Of a DNA stretch of 64,000 nt, positions 41,801 through 45,785 are shown in pieces (positions within the stretch are counted from its first letter, which is position 1; each line of letters begins with the position of its first letter). Location of the stretch: NCBI GenBank assembly GCA_947568835.1, contig OX387610.1:6287501-6351500 (forward strand), written 5' to 3'. Under the pieces are notes generated by a model. That model saw only the letters and a list, made by a program, of their open reading frames with translations, did not search any database and had not been told where the DNA came from. Origin of the DNA: Protonemura montana. Taxonomy: Eukaryota; Arthropoda; Insecta; Plecoptera; Nemouridae. Position numbers and translations under genes: made by a program.

Positions 41801-44511
41801 GTCTTCAACTACCTTCTCCAAAGTAAAAAAAAAAAGTTTTTACATCGTGTTTCTTGGGTACGGAATATTTGGTAACATAGAAATAAAAATACAGTATCAA
41901 TGAGACTATTTACATTGGCCTTTAAATTGCGGTTCAAAATTCAAACCCCCGGCCTTCCAGGTTTAAATCTAAAACGGGCAGAAAATAGTGACTAAATAAA
42001 ATCTCTGGTTGATGATTGATAAGTGGGGTTTAACGTCGCACTGTTTTGACATCTGGTCATGTGGCACTGGTCTAATGGCATCAGTGAATGAGTGGATGAT
42101 GATGAACCTAACCTAGCCTAGAAAGAAAACCCAGTGCCGGCACATAGCCTATTCCCGTCGAAAAACACCAAGGAAACTTGTTGGGAACTGTTGTACAATG
42201 CGAATAACAGGATTCCTCCTCAAACCCATGCTGTCGAGAGGTTGATAAGCAAGACGAATGGAATCTCGAACGAACTTTCGTCCTTCCAACCTCTCTCCCG
42301 AACAGAACTGGTAATGGGTAATAAAATCCCTTAGCTACGTGACAGGTCAAAAGCCTCCTAAAATCATCACTACACTCGAATTTAAATTAGCATCTTTTTT
42401 ATTTATCTATCTTAACATCCTCTTTATAATCTTTCAAAATGTCGGCTAAATAGGGAAAATCTATTTGCCCCTTAAACATCCCTTAAAACGCTGATTAATA
42501 AAGTTTTTAACGCGCGTTTGTGAAATCAGCCATCAACTGCTTTTTTTTTATATGATAAATTTATTAATACAAGTTTCGAAAATAAACAAAAACTGTAAAC
42601 ACAAAGAGATAGCGGCAAAAAAAACATATTTATTGGTGTTAGGGAAGAAAATTGAGCCGGTTAATGGTGCTCATCGCAGTAACTAATTGGCGGTCATGAC
42701 GAAGATGAACTCCGAGCAAGCAGCTGTGTCAACTTCCAGTCGAGGATCGTAAAAGCTCATCTTGAAACGAATGCAGCATCTCACAACGGGTCGACCTTGA
42801 GCAGTCGGGGGTTTGATCTTCTTTGCCAGTGGGGGGAAGAGAGGGGCATTAATGTTCTTTTGCATTCACCGTCATCTTTTGTGTGTGTTTGTTTGGTTTT
42901 TTTTTTTTGGTGCTGTAAAGATCCGCTAATCTGCGTAGTGACAAGACAATAATATTGTGAGGTAAAACAGCGTTGTAAATGCAATCGGTTGGTGTGTCGC
43001 ATTGGACTGCGTTATCAATATAATTGTATTTGCTCTAGGTACACTTGCTTGCAAATTAAAGAATAAATTTTAACATTGTAAAAATAGATGTCGAAAGCTA
43101 CAGGCGCCTATCCTTGTGAAAATTGACAGTTGGATTGGGACAATTTCTTATCAACATTCTACGTCTGGAAATTTTCTTGGAATCCAACGACGATCTAAAA
43201 CCAATCTTGGGTTTATATCGCAAACGTGGATTGTATGCATGCAAATGTCTCATTAAAAATAAAAAGTATTATAATATTGCAATTTCTAATGAGAAACTGC
43301 ATTAATTTCATGGCAAATCGTTTTTTTTTTTTTACTTAAGTGCTACCTGTGTTGTAAATCCCAGAAAAACAACAGACAATTAGCTGATCGTTACCTATTT
43401 CACAAAAAACCGGTACAAAAAAACTCCGACACTGTCTTGCAACCTCTCAGCCAGCAATCGAGTGCATTGCATAGAGTATCTTTGATGTTGCGAAGGTATC
43501 GATTAGCCATGCCATGGCATGCGAGCTCACACTACTCCAAAAGAACTAGGACTAAACGAAAATTATGCAGGCAAAAAAAGTTGCAAAGAGATCAGCATGA
43601 AGCAAAAGCATGTCTATCATGTTAGAAGATAGAGCTGCATCGGTCGCTAGGTTGCCAAGTGGTCAATCGACCTTGGTCATCTGACCGATGGTTCGGCGGG
43701 CTGCTGAGAGCTTAGAGAAAATAATACGGGTAGAAAGGAGACACTTCTTGGCAACTACCCCCAACCCCCTAGCGATTTAAGAAGAAATCCTTTCATTCGA
43801 GATTCAATGGAAATTTTACCTAGCCGCCTAAGGACGGGCACGTATTTGTTTTGTCTCCTGAGCTAAAGAAGGAATACTAAAAAAACACTCCTGCCTAATA
43901 TATTTACTTTGAGATTTGAAGTGTGATATTTGTAGAGTAATTACATTGTAACGCTTAGGTTGCATACGACGTCTACCTAGTTAATAAATGATCGTCACAT
44001 GCCATGTGCCATGTGCAGCTTACACCTGTAAAGCCATGCCGCTAGTGCTAGTCTTTCGCTAGAAGTAAAAAAATATACACGCGTAGTTTCCTTAGAGAGA
44101 AATCCTTGGTTAATTTATTCCACTCCCGGCACCATGTGTAAAAATACACAGATATATGCAAATGAGCTTGACACAAAATGCGTGGGTAGGAAGAAAGATC
44201 ACGGGAATACGATCAAAACAAAGACCAGATGATGATGAAAGTCGGTAAGAAAACTTTGACCCCGTGATTTAATAACCTCGCTTGGTTATGTTGATGTCTT
44301 TATGTTTTACAGTATCCGGCGCTGGAAAAGGGAGGGTGTGGTGTGTCGAAGTTCACGCTGCAAAGGGGTTGGTTTTCTGGTATCGTCTTAGATCTGCAGT
44401 TCGCAACTCACCCTGTTCTATTGCATCTTCTGTAGTTTCTTGTCCATTAATAAAATGAAAGCACAGTGTAAAATAACAATAGCACCATCCAAATAAAAGC
44501 TTCAGTCTCAT
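1..44511 (-). CDS. LRP1: LRP1-type LDL receptor-related protein gene, 5' half (exons 1-42 of a longer gene)
   Basis: This encodes a giant type I membrane receptor of the LDL-receptor family, which in other animals binds and internalises many ligands (protease-inhibitor complexes, lipoproteins) through clathrin-coated pits. I traced 42 coding exons in consistent phase. Domain order is signal peptide, 3 LDLa, 2 EGF, YWTD propeller 1, EGF, propeller 2, EGF, 7 LDLa, 2 EGF, propeller 3, EGF, propeller 4, EGF, propeller 5, EGF and propeller 6 (partial). This order matches vertebrate LRP1 rather than LRP2, which has a larger first LDLa cluster. Vertebrate LRP1 has 2 and 8 LDLa repeats where this gene shows 3 and 7. 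Closely shared segments include [15 protein letters not shown] and [17 protein letters not shown]. The third and fourth LDLa clusters, furin site, membrane span and NPxY tail lie beyond position 1. No stops or frameshifts were found in the traced exons. Confidence 0.93.
1711..1860 (+). repeat. Short tandem-type dispersed repeat (unit about 112-125 bp)
   Basis: GCAGAATTGAAAAGCTCTGT, CAGGCGATCTCAGCATCTCC, ATGGCTTCCAAACGTTAAAT and CCTTCTATGCTAAGCA occur, and the start recurs 122 bp later. The same unit appears at 17985-18066 and, in two units, at 27575-27775 (TCCATGGCTACCAAATGTTA, TATCCCATGG-like and CAGAATTGAGCAGC). The family is not recognised. Confidence 0.6.
2088..2232 (-). CDS. LRP1: LRP1 exon 39: EGF module between propellers 5 and 6
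   Basis: This 145-bp exon starts in phase 0 with [20 protein letters not shown], continues through [10 protein letters not shown] and ends [11 protein letters not shown]. It matches the LRP1 sequence FNRDRQKGTNVC...CACAHGMLAEDG closely. It ends in phase 1 at a GTTCGT donor. The intron between this exon and exon 38 holds the 34-base G run at 2836-2869. Confidence 0.9.
2717..2930. repeat. CCGGGTA-rich segment with a 34-base G run
   Basis: G34 occupies 2836-2869. Around it are repeated palindromic phrases: ATACCCGGGTACCCGGGTCG and GGACCCGGTACCAAC on the left; GAAACGGGTAGAAACCGGGT, AGGGTACCCGGTTC and CACTACCCGGAGGC on the right. The G run could fold as a quadruplex. It lies in the LRP1 intron between exons 38 and 39. 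Confidence 0.7.
3049..6093 (-). CDS. LRP1: LRP1 exons 33-38: YWTD beta-propeller 5
   Basis: Exons are 5928-6093, 5154-5285, 4500-4651, 3955-4083, 3724-3872 and 3049-3148. Blades are [78 protein letters not shown] and SNVYWMDI, with [11 protein letters not shown] and [12 protein letters not shown] closing. The exon 37 donor is AT|GTCAGT: it is the only nearby GT in phase with exon 38, and it restores the family motif DRTHANGSIK as [10 protein letters not shown]. Exons 34 and 35 join with an apparent short redundancy (see findings). Confidence 0.88.
5518..5690 (+). repeat. Diverged dispersed repeat, partner at 40027-40190
   Basis: GTTTACCTGATGGGAAGGGA, GTGAGTTGGCATCACAG, GTTTAAATGTTGACACCTGA and TTTTTAAA recur near 40.03 kb as GTTTACCTGACGGGAATGGG, GTGAGTTGGCAACATAG and TTGAAATATTGACACCTGAA. 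The family is unknown. The first copy lies between LRP1 exons 33 and 34. Confidence 0.5.
6632..11922 (-). CDS. LRP1: LRP1 exons 27-32: YWTD beta-propeller 4 and its EGF
   Basis: Exons are 11822-11922, 10418-10544, 9459-9607, 8152-8305, 7568-7807 and 6632-6774. Blades read [68 protein letters not shown] and [15 protein letters not shown] is degenerate in several blades (MYVSSS, LYWSHL, LYYADD), so this propeller evolves faster than propeller 3. Exon 32 encodes the closing [22 protein letters not shown], and ends in phase 0 at CAG|GTAAAC. A complete minus-strand SINE (6885-7307) sits in the intron before exon 32. Confidence 0.9.
6885..7307 (-). mobile_element. SINE with 5S rRNA-like head, near-complete copy
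   Basis: Read on the minus strand, the copy starts with a 5S-like head (GAACCGG, AGATCACCGAAG-like, TTAAGCAACACTG, GTCAGGTATTGGATGGGTGA). A body follows (ACATGACCAGTTCTGTTCGG and onward, with a CTCTCGACAGCATGG-like segment). The tail is GATG-rich and ends with GTCGTTAAACACCAC before T-rich plus-strand sequence. TTAAGCA..G..G.GTCAGTATTGGATGGGTGACC aligns with the A-box/C-box half of animal 5S rRNA, hence SINE3-type by inference. It is inserted in the LRP1 intron between exons 31 and 32. Confidence 0.75.
8306..13647 (-). other. LRP1 introns around exons 27-29, no further gene seen
   Basis: Intervals 8306-9458, 9608-10417, 10545-11821 and 11923-13647 are AT-rich intron. Apart from the tRNA-like element at 8436-8832 they hold only weak repeats: a region at 9900-10010 related to 37.95 kb, an ATATGT-rich patch near 9975 and a tail-like stretch near 11700 resembling 18.9 kb. 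No coding potential consistent with the flanking proteins is present. Confidence 0.6.
8436..8832. mobile_element. Longer copy of the inverted tRNA-like element
   Basis: The left arm is TTTAAATTGCAAACGCTTGC, ACTTTATTGTAAGGAACACT, CTCTCAAAAGTTGATGCCCA and CAGACCCCGATCTCCAC, a minus-strand T-arm half. The body is GATATAGCGTCACTGGAATC, CAGCCTCTCGGTTCTACTCC and TTGGAGATCTATCATTCTC. A plus-strand tRNA-like module (TAAGTAGCTCAATGGGTTAG to GGAGTTCGGGTT) closes the right side. Diverged relative to the 37.6-kb copy. It lies in the LRP1 intron between exons 29 and 30. Confidence 0.65.
13648..13776 (-). CDS. LRP1: LRP1 exon 26: EGF module between propellers 3 and 4
   Basis: This 129-bp phase 1-1 exon encodes [18 protein letters not shown] followed by [16 protein letters not shown]. 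It is an EGF module very close to the one at the same place in LRP1 (NPC...CSHLCLIN...CPH.MKL). It ends with a GTAAGT donor. The next intron (11923-13647) shows no gene or named repeat. Confidence 0.9.
14432..16881 (-). CDS. LRP1: LRP1 exons 22-25: YWTD beta-propeller 3
   Basis: Exons are 16681-16881, 16019-16177, 14968-15184 and 14432-14676. This is the best conserved part of the gene: [86 protein letters not shown] and [15 protein letters not shown] all have near-identical counterparts in vertebrate LRP1 propeller 3. Introns between them hold a SINE fragment (14840-14956), a poorly conserved half MITE near 16.5 kb and a short TA microsatellite near 15.79 kb. Confidence 0.93.
14840..14956 (-). 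repeat. SINE fragment (body-tail part)
   Basis: Shares ATGATGACGATGAACCTACA, CTGCCCCTGTCGAAGAGCAC and CACTGGCTC with the body and tail of the 5S-headed SINE family. Neither head nor terminal tail is present. It lies next to LRP1 exon 24. Confidence 0.6.
17679..17924 (-). CDS. LRP1: LRP1 exon 21: two EGF modules after cluster II
   Basis: A 246-bp phase 1-1 exon encodes two EGF-like modules back to back: [17 protein letters not shown] onward, then [20 protein letters not shown] to the end CKSTG. Two EGF modules in this place, leading into propeller 3, match LRP1. The following intron (16882-17678) shows only AT-rich sequence with no structure I can name. Confidence 0.88.
18328..23737 (-). CDS. 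LRP1: LRP1 exons 16-20: EGF plus LDLa cluster II (7 repeats)
   Basis: Exon 16 (23474-23737) carries an EGF module ([12 protein letters not shown]) and the first LDLa. Exon 17 (21760-22008) carries two LDLa, exon 18 (20990-21138) one, exon 19 (19619-19877) two and exon 20 (18328-18507) one. This corresponds to the main ligand-binding cluster II of LRP1, which has eight repeats in vertebrates; seven are seen here. Two linkers are unusual. Exon 19 has a Pro-rich spacer ([15 protein letters not shown]), and exon 20 begins with the Thr-rich stretch [14 protein letters not shown], a plausible O-glycosylation site. Exon 18 ends in phase 0 and exon 19 starts in phase 0, breaking the phase 1 pattern of the other modules. 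Confidence 0.9.
19113..19548 (+). mobile_element. SINE with 5S rRNA-like head, near-complete copy
   Basis: This is the same family, plus strand. The head runs from ACGGTTTGGCATGTTG through GAACACCGGTTCTCAAGAGA to TATTGGATGGGTGGCC. The body contains AACCTCTTGACAGCATGCAT and GTACCGTCCTTCGGAAGG. The tail contains the (CAT) trinucleotides, TGCCGCATAGACAGATGTC and GCGTCGCTAAACCCC, followed by an A-rich end. Length is about 436 bp. It lies in the LRP1 intron between exons 19 and 20. Confidence 0.75.
19920..19972 (-). repeat. Terminal fragment of the SINE family
   Basis: The plus strand reads TGATGATGATTTGTGGTGTT, TAACAGGACC and TGTGGCACTGCTTTAATGGT, the 3' tail of the SINE in reverse. A similar piece at 30229-30293 (GGGGTTAAACAGCGCACTGT then TTTGACAGCTGGCCCTGTGG) lies just upstream of LRP1 exon 7. 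Confidence 0.5.
20343..20645. mobile_element. Third copy of the inverted tRNA-like element
   Basis: Left arm: TCTGATTTAAAATGCAAACG, GGATATTTTATTATTTGGAA and AAAAATTGATGCCCAAATGG. Body: AAAGCGTCATTAGAATCAGA, CTCTACTCCTCGGAGATCTG and CACTAAAATCCTC. The right plus-strand module AAAGTAGCTCAGTTGGTTAG loses its middle and ends CAGTTTGGGCATACATTTTT then CATAATAATAAA. The order of arms and body is the same as in the 8.4-kb copy, supporting one element family. Confidence 0.65.
22137..23233. mobile_element. Non-autonomous DNA transposon (MITE-like), CAATTA target duplication
   Basis: The ends are GTAGAGCCAAGATTTTACGG at 22137 and, reversed, GTAGAGCCACGATTATATGG at 23233. CAATTA flanks both sides (22131-22136 and 23234-23239). 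The 1097-bp interior has no ORF of note. It repeats short phrases such as GATTTCGTGG, GGTGTTATGG and AATTTCG near both ends, so the terminal inverted repeats are long but diverged. It lies in the LRP1 intron between exons 16 and 17. Confidence 0.75.
24376..26761 (-). CDS. LRP1: LRP1 exons 12-15: YWTD beta-propeller 2
   Basis: Exons are 26575-26761, 25776-26009, 25243-25398 and 24376-24620. Recognisable blades are [44 protein letters not shown] joined to [26 protein letters not shown] and GHLYWTEF. The join of exons 13 and 14 needs the donor GG|GTACGT at 25775 rather than the GTAAGA four bases downstream, because only the former keeps the frame into the IMFWSDW blade. The segment is strongly similar to LRP1 propeller 2, for example LLYGKGRP. 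Confidence 0.9.
27263..27394 (-). CDS. LRP1: LRP1 exon 11: EGF module between propellers 1 and 2
   Basis: A single 132-bp phase 1-1 exon encodes an EGF-like module. It starts [16 protein letters not shown] and ends [15 protein letters not shown], with six cysteines in EGF spacing. An insertion of Lys-rich residues (KWKKD) sits in the middle loop. It terminates propeller 1 as in other LRPs. The introns on either side hold diverged repeats but no other gene. Confidence 0.88.
28012..30533 (-). CDS. LRP1: LRP1 exons 6-10: YWTD beta-propeller 1
   Basis: Exons are 30398-30533, 30044-30189, 29661-29823, 28793-29009 and 28012-28192. Blades are seen as [43 protein letters not shown] followed by VMFFTKWG, and [19 protein letters not shown], closing with [16 protein letters not shown] and FHRQRQPE. 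These are the six-bladed YWTD repeats found between EGF modules in all LDL-receptor relatives, and they align with LRP1 propeller 1. The second blade region (exon 7) is the most diverged, rich in Ala and Asn, with no clear YWTD. The small gaps between exons carry repeat fragments, including MITE and SINE pieces. Confidence 0.9.
28240..28402 (+). repeat. SINE fragment (body-tail part)
   Basis: Shares ATTTGTGGAGAAATCCTG, TTTACCGTCCTTTGGAAGG, GCCAGCACCCGGTTACCCCT and GGCTAGGTAAGGTTCA with the 5S-headed SINE family. It begins about 50 bp upstream of LRP1 exon 10. Confidence 0.6.
29303..29614. mobile_element. MITE with about 100-bp terminal inverted repeats
   Basis: Left arm TTGTGGTGAAGAAGGTTAGA, GCGCAACTTACCTGAGTAGA, AAATTGG and GCACTTGTCGCGAAATTGCT pairs with right arm AATTCTAGAAATTTCTAGC, GTGCACCACCTTAAACCAAT and CTCTCTCTTTCCTATCTCAC in reverse complement. 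About 90 bp lie between. Related pieces are at 16505-16640 (right half), about 24950-25030 (left half) and 26231-26338 (short internally deleted copy with both ends). It lies just upstream of LRP1 exon 8. Confidence 0.65.
31009..31970 (-). CDS. LRP1: LRP1 exons 4-5: paired EGF modules before propeller 1
   Basis: Exon 4 (31857-31970) encodes a short EGF-like module, [20 protein letters not shown]. Exon 5 (31009-31131) encodes a calcium-binding type EGF beginning [15 protein letters not shown], with [14 protein letters not shown] following. Both correspond in order and spacing to the two EGF modules after the first LDLa cluster of LRP1. Both exons are phase 1 at each end. Such EGF modules flank propellers and help pH-dependent ligand release in this family. 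Confidence 0.88.
32574..34004 (-). CDS. LRP1: LRP1 exons 2-3: N-terminal LDLa cluster (3 repeats)
   Basis: Exon 2 (33882-34004) encodes one complete LDLa repeat with six cysteines and the calcium-binding end [11 protein letters not shown]. Exon 3 (32574-32846) encodes two more. The first, [14 protein letters not shown] onward, has an enlarged acidic loop ([14 protein letters not shown]) before the SDE motif. The second ends [11 protein letters not shown]. LDLa repeats bind ligands through Ca-coordinated acidic loops. Vertebrate LRP1 has two repeats here, so this cluster is one longer. Both exons are bounded by phase 1 introns. The intron between them (32847-33881) holds no recognised gene. 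Confidence 0.9.
34144..34503 (-). mobile_element. SINE with 5S rRNA-like head, diverged copy
   Basis: A minus-strand copy of the same family near the 3' end of LRP1 intron 1 (first 500 bp upstream of exon 2). The body and tail are recognisable (AACAGAATTGGTCATGTG, ATACTGTCGAAAAGTTGATA, TGTGGCACTC). The 5S-like head is shortened, retaining CACCGGTTCTCACAAGATCA-like sequence on the minus strand. It is more diverged than the copies at 7 and 19 kb, so older. Confidence 0.65.
35757..36176 (+). repeat. 41-bp minisatellite, about 10 units
   Basis: Tandem units of the type GCTGGCTGGATCCTATGCTC then TATCCAGGTTATTTGAGATC. Starts of GGATCC are 41 bp apart (for example 35773 and 35814). Units differ by single bases (ATTCTCT or GTGCTC for ATGCTC, TTAGAG for TTTGAG). 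Each unit holds the inverted repeat CTGGAT/ATCCAG around a 10-base loop. It lies in LRP1 intron 1. The apparent reading frames through it are a consequence of the period. Confidence 0.9.
37562..37824. mobile_element. Element with two tRNA-like modules head-to-head inside inverted repeats
   Basis: A minus-strand tRNA-like sequence (37599-37670) and a plus-strand one (37714-37785) face each other across a 43-bp spacer. Each has an A box-like TAGCTCAATGGGTTAGAGC or TAGCTCGATGGGTTAGAGC, a perfect B box GGTTCGAGTCC and a 7-bp acceptor stem (GTCCAAG with TTTGGGC or TCTGGTC). Outside them lie matching ends: ACCGTCTCAAAAATTGATG on the left and its reverse complement on the right, then ATTATTATGAACA and TGTTCATAATAAT. 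Neither anticodon loop has the invariant U33, so these are not working tRNA genes. It lies in LRP1 intron 1. Confidence 0.75.
38255..38485 (+). repeat. Dispersed repeat, partner at 41165-41425
   Basis: AAACTACACATAAAAAAAAT, ACACGAGCCAACCATTTTGA, TCCGGGAAATTTTCACT, TTAACAGTTCATGCCAGCCC and CAGTACAACCTC recur in order at 41165-41425 with about three quarters identity. Upstream pieces (AGAAACAGACCAATCTTTCG at 37950) also match near 9914. No coding capacity is seen. Confidence 0.55.
42018..42322 (-). mobile_element. SINE copy lacking most of the 5S-like head
   Basis: Plus-strand reading starts GTTTAACGTCGCACTGTTTT (the tail end) and proceeds through GTGGCACTGGTCTAATGGCA, GAACCTAACCTAGCCTAG and CCATGCTGTCGAGAGGTTGA to CTCTCCCGAACAGAACTGG. 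The head expected after this is absent, so the copy is 5'-truncated, as happens with target-primed insertion. It lies in LRP1 intron 1. Confidence 0.7.
44412..44511 (-). CDS. LRP1: LRP1 exon 1: signal peptide
   Basis: This 100-bp coding exon begins with ATG at 44511 and ends at a strong GTGAGT donor (minus strand) after 33 codons plus one base. The peptide starts [20 protein letters not shown] and continues [13 protein letters not shown]. It has a basic start, a long hydrophobic core and a likely cleavage near ING, as expected of a secretory signal peptide. The phase (1) fits exon 2, which starts with the two bases TT to give Val. No in-frame ATG precedes it closely. It is separated from exon 2 by the largest intron of the gene. 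Confidence 0.85.
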
Positions 44512-44926
44512 CTTAATATTCTCCTAATTGTACTGCGGTTGAAAAACACTTGTCAAACGGAGTAGCTGTCATTTTCATAGACAATAGAAGTCGCCATGCA
44601 AATCAAATCTAACGAACAACCCGTACGCGAGCGACGCCGAACAGCGAATGTGGAATGCGTAGTGCCTACACAAGGGCGAAAACGTTCTAAATATGGACTC
44701 TAGAAGGATCGAAGCACGTAATGTGATTGGTTGAGAAATTGCGGAAAACTGCTATTATCAGACACCAAGCGCTAGCATCGCCGAGTAGTCGAAGACCAAA
44801 GAGATCACCATTAGAGGTTAGAATAATTTTGAATTTCAACGTAAATGTTGTTGTTTTCTAGTTTTTCGTGGCTAATTTTCACTGTTTTTCAACATTAGTG
44901 ACCTCAGCCAACATATTTTACAGAAT
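44512..44926. promoter_or_regulatory. Shared divergent 5' region of LRP1 and NDUFB3
   Basis: Only 415 bp separate the two start codons, which point away from each other, so the promoters must share or overlap this stretch. An inverted CCAAT box (ATTGG, 44726-44730) lies in it. A likely noncoding first exon of NDUFB3 ends at GAG|GTTAGA (44816/44817) and its intron ends at TTTTACAG just before 44924, three bases before the ATG. I see no clear TATA box. The position of either transcription start is inferred, not seen. Confidence 0.6.
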
Positions 44927-45350
44927 ATGGGCGGAGATCATCACCACGGACACCACAAACCTTACACTGTGCCAGACTGGAAAATCTACAATGTCAAAGA
45001 TGTACCCCAACTAGTTGAAGTTGAGAACGCCCTTGCCGCTAAAGGGCTAAAAGACCCCTGGCTCCGGTAAGTTTCTTTTGACCACCTTTTCGACGAAGTG
45101 CTTGCAAAAATCACTGACTTTTAATCTTTTCTGCAGGAACGAAGTTTGGCGTTACGACCCTAAACAGTTCAGCACGCATGGCAACCGTATCACGTCGTTC
45201 TTGTTCCGTGGATTCAAATACGGTCTGGCTTTAGCTGTTGCCACCATCGCAATCGAGACCGCCTTGGGCTCACCATTGATGGGTCCGCGACCACATGCTC
45301 ACCACGGTGACGATCATGGAGAAGGACATGCGGAGGGAGGTCATCACTAA
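44927..45350 (+). CDS. NDUFB3: NDUFB3, accessory subunit B12 of mitochondrial complex I
   Basis: This is a small single-pass accessory subunit of the membrane arm of NADH:ubiquinone oxidoreductase in the mitochondrial inner membrane. Coding exons are 44927-45066 and 45137-45350, joined in phase 2 (CG|G), giving 117 residues. The protein has the family hallmarks: a His-rich start (MGGDHHHGHHKPYTVPDWKI), then [40 protein letters not shown] as the membrane helix, and a His-rich tail ending GHAEGGHH. Vertebrate NDUFB3 is 98 residues and shares the AAKGLRDPWGRNEAWRY core. The extra length here is mostly the C-terminal tail. It is divergent from LRP1 and convergent with AOAH. Confidence 0.95.
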
Positions 45351-45443
45351 GATTTGCATCCTGTTGAATAGTTGTAAAAATATTGTTTCAACATAGAAAT
45401 TTGTATAGAACTTATAACTTTACTCTGTATAATATAATGATAC

Positions 45444-45482
45444 ATTAAAGCTGCTAAAATAATATCAGTTAATTACAATAAA
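45444..45482 (+). terminator. Candidate polyadenylation signals of NDUFB3
   Basis: ATTAAA at 45444-45449 and AATAAA at 45477-45482 lie 94-132 bp after the NDUFB3 stop codon, a normal 3' UTR length. The AATAAA is the likelier signal. The AOAH stop codon is only about 300 bp further on, in the opposite direction. Confidence 0.6.
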
Positions 45483-45785
45483 GAATACTTTTTAAGTAAA
45501 AGATTGGTAGGTTGCAACTGAGACCTCTTTGGTATTAGCAGAGGCATCAGCTATCAAATAGTGATACCTTCAATGCTTGATGATGGTTCTCGTAGAATGT
45601 AGCAACAAATATGGCTGCCTCTTTAGTCTTTGGTTGTATCGGCTGTCGATCGAAAGCAATCTGGAAATTCGGTATCGATGCATGACTAGCTTTCATTATG
45701 GGGATAAAATAAAAATAAGGAATGAGGATTTATCAGGTTTTTCAGCGGAAAGATGGAACCGTTTCGTAGTCGTGTCGAGCTTCAG

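Larger units (their letters stand above)
34505..44411 (-). other. LRP1 intron 1, remainder
   Basis: A single intron of 10,407 bp (34005-44411) separates the signal-peptide exon from the first LDLa exon. Besides the SINEs, minisatellite, tRNA-like element and dispersed repeats listed separately, it is AT-rich. It holds short A/T runs and a TA microsatellite near 41255. I see no additional coding exon in it on either strand. The interval 42.6-44.4 kb just downstream of exon 1 is free of named repeats and is where intronic control elements could lie; I can point to no specific site. Confidence 0.7.
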
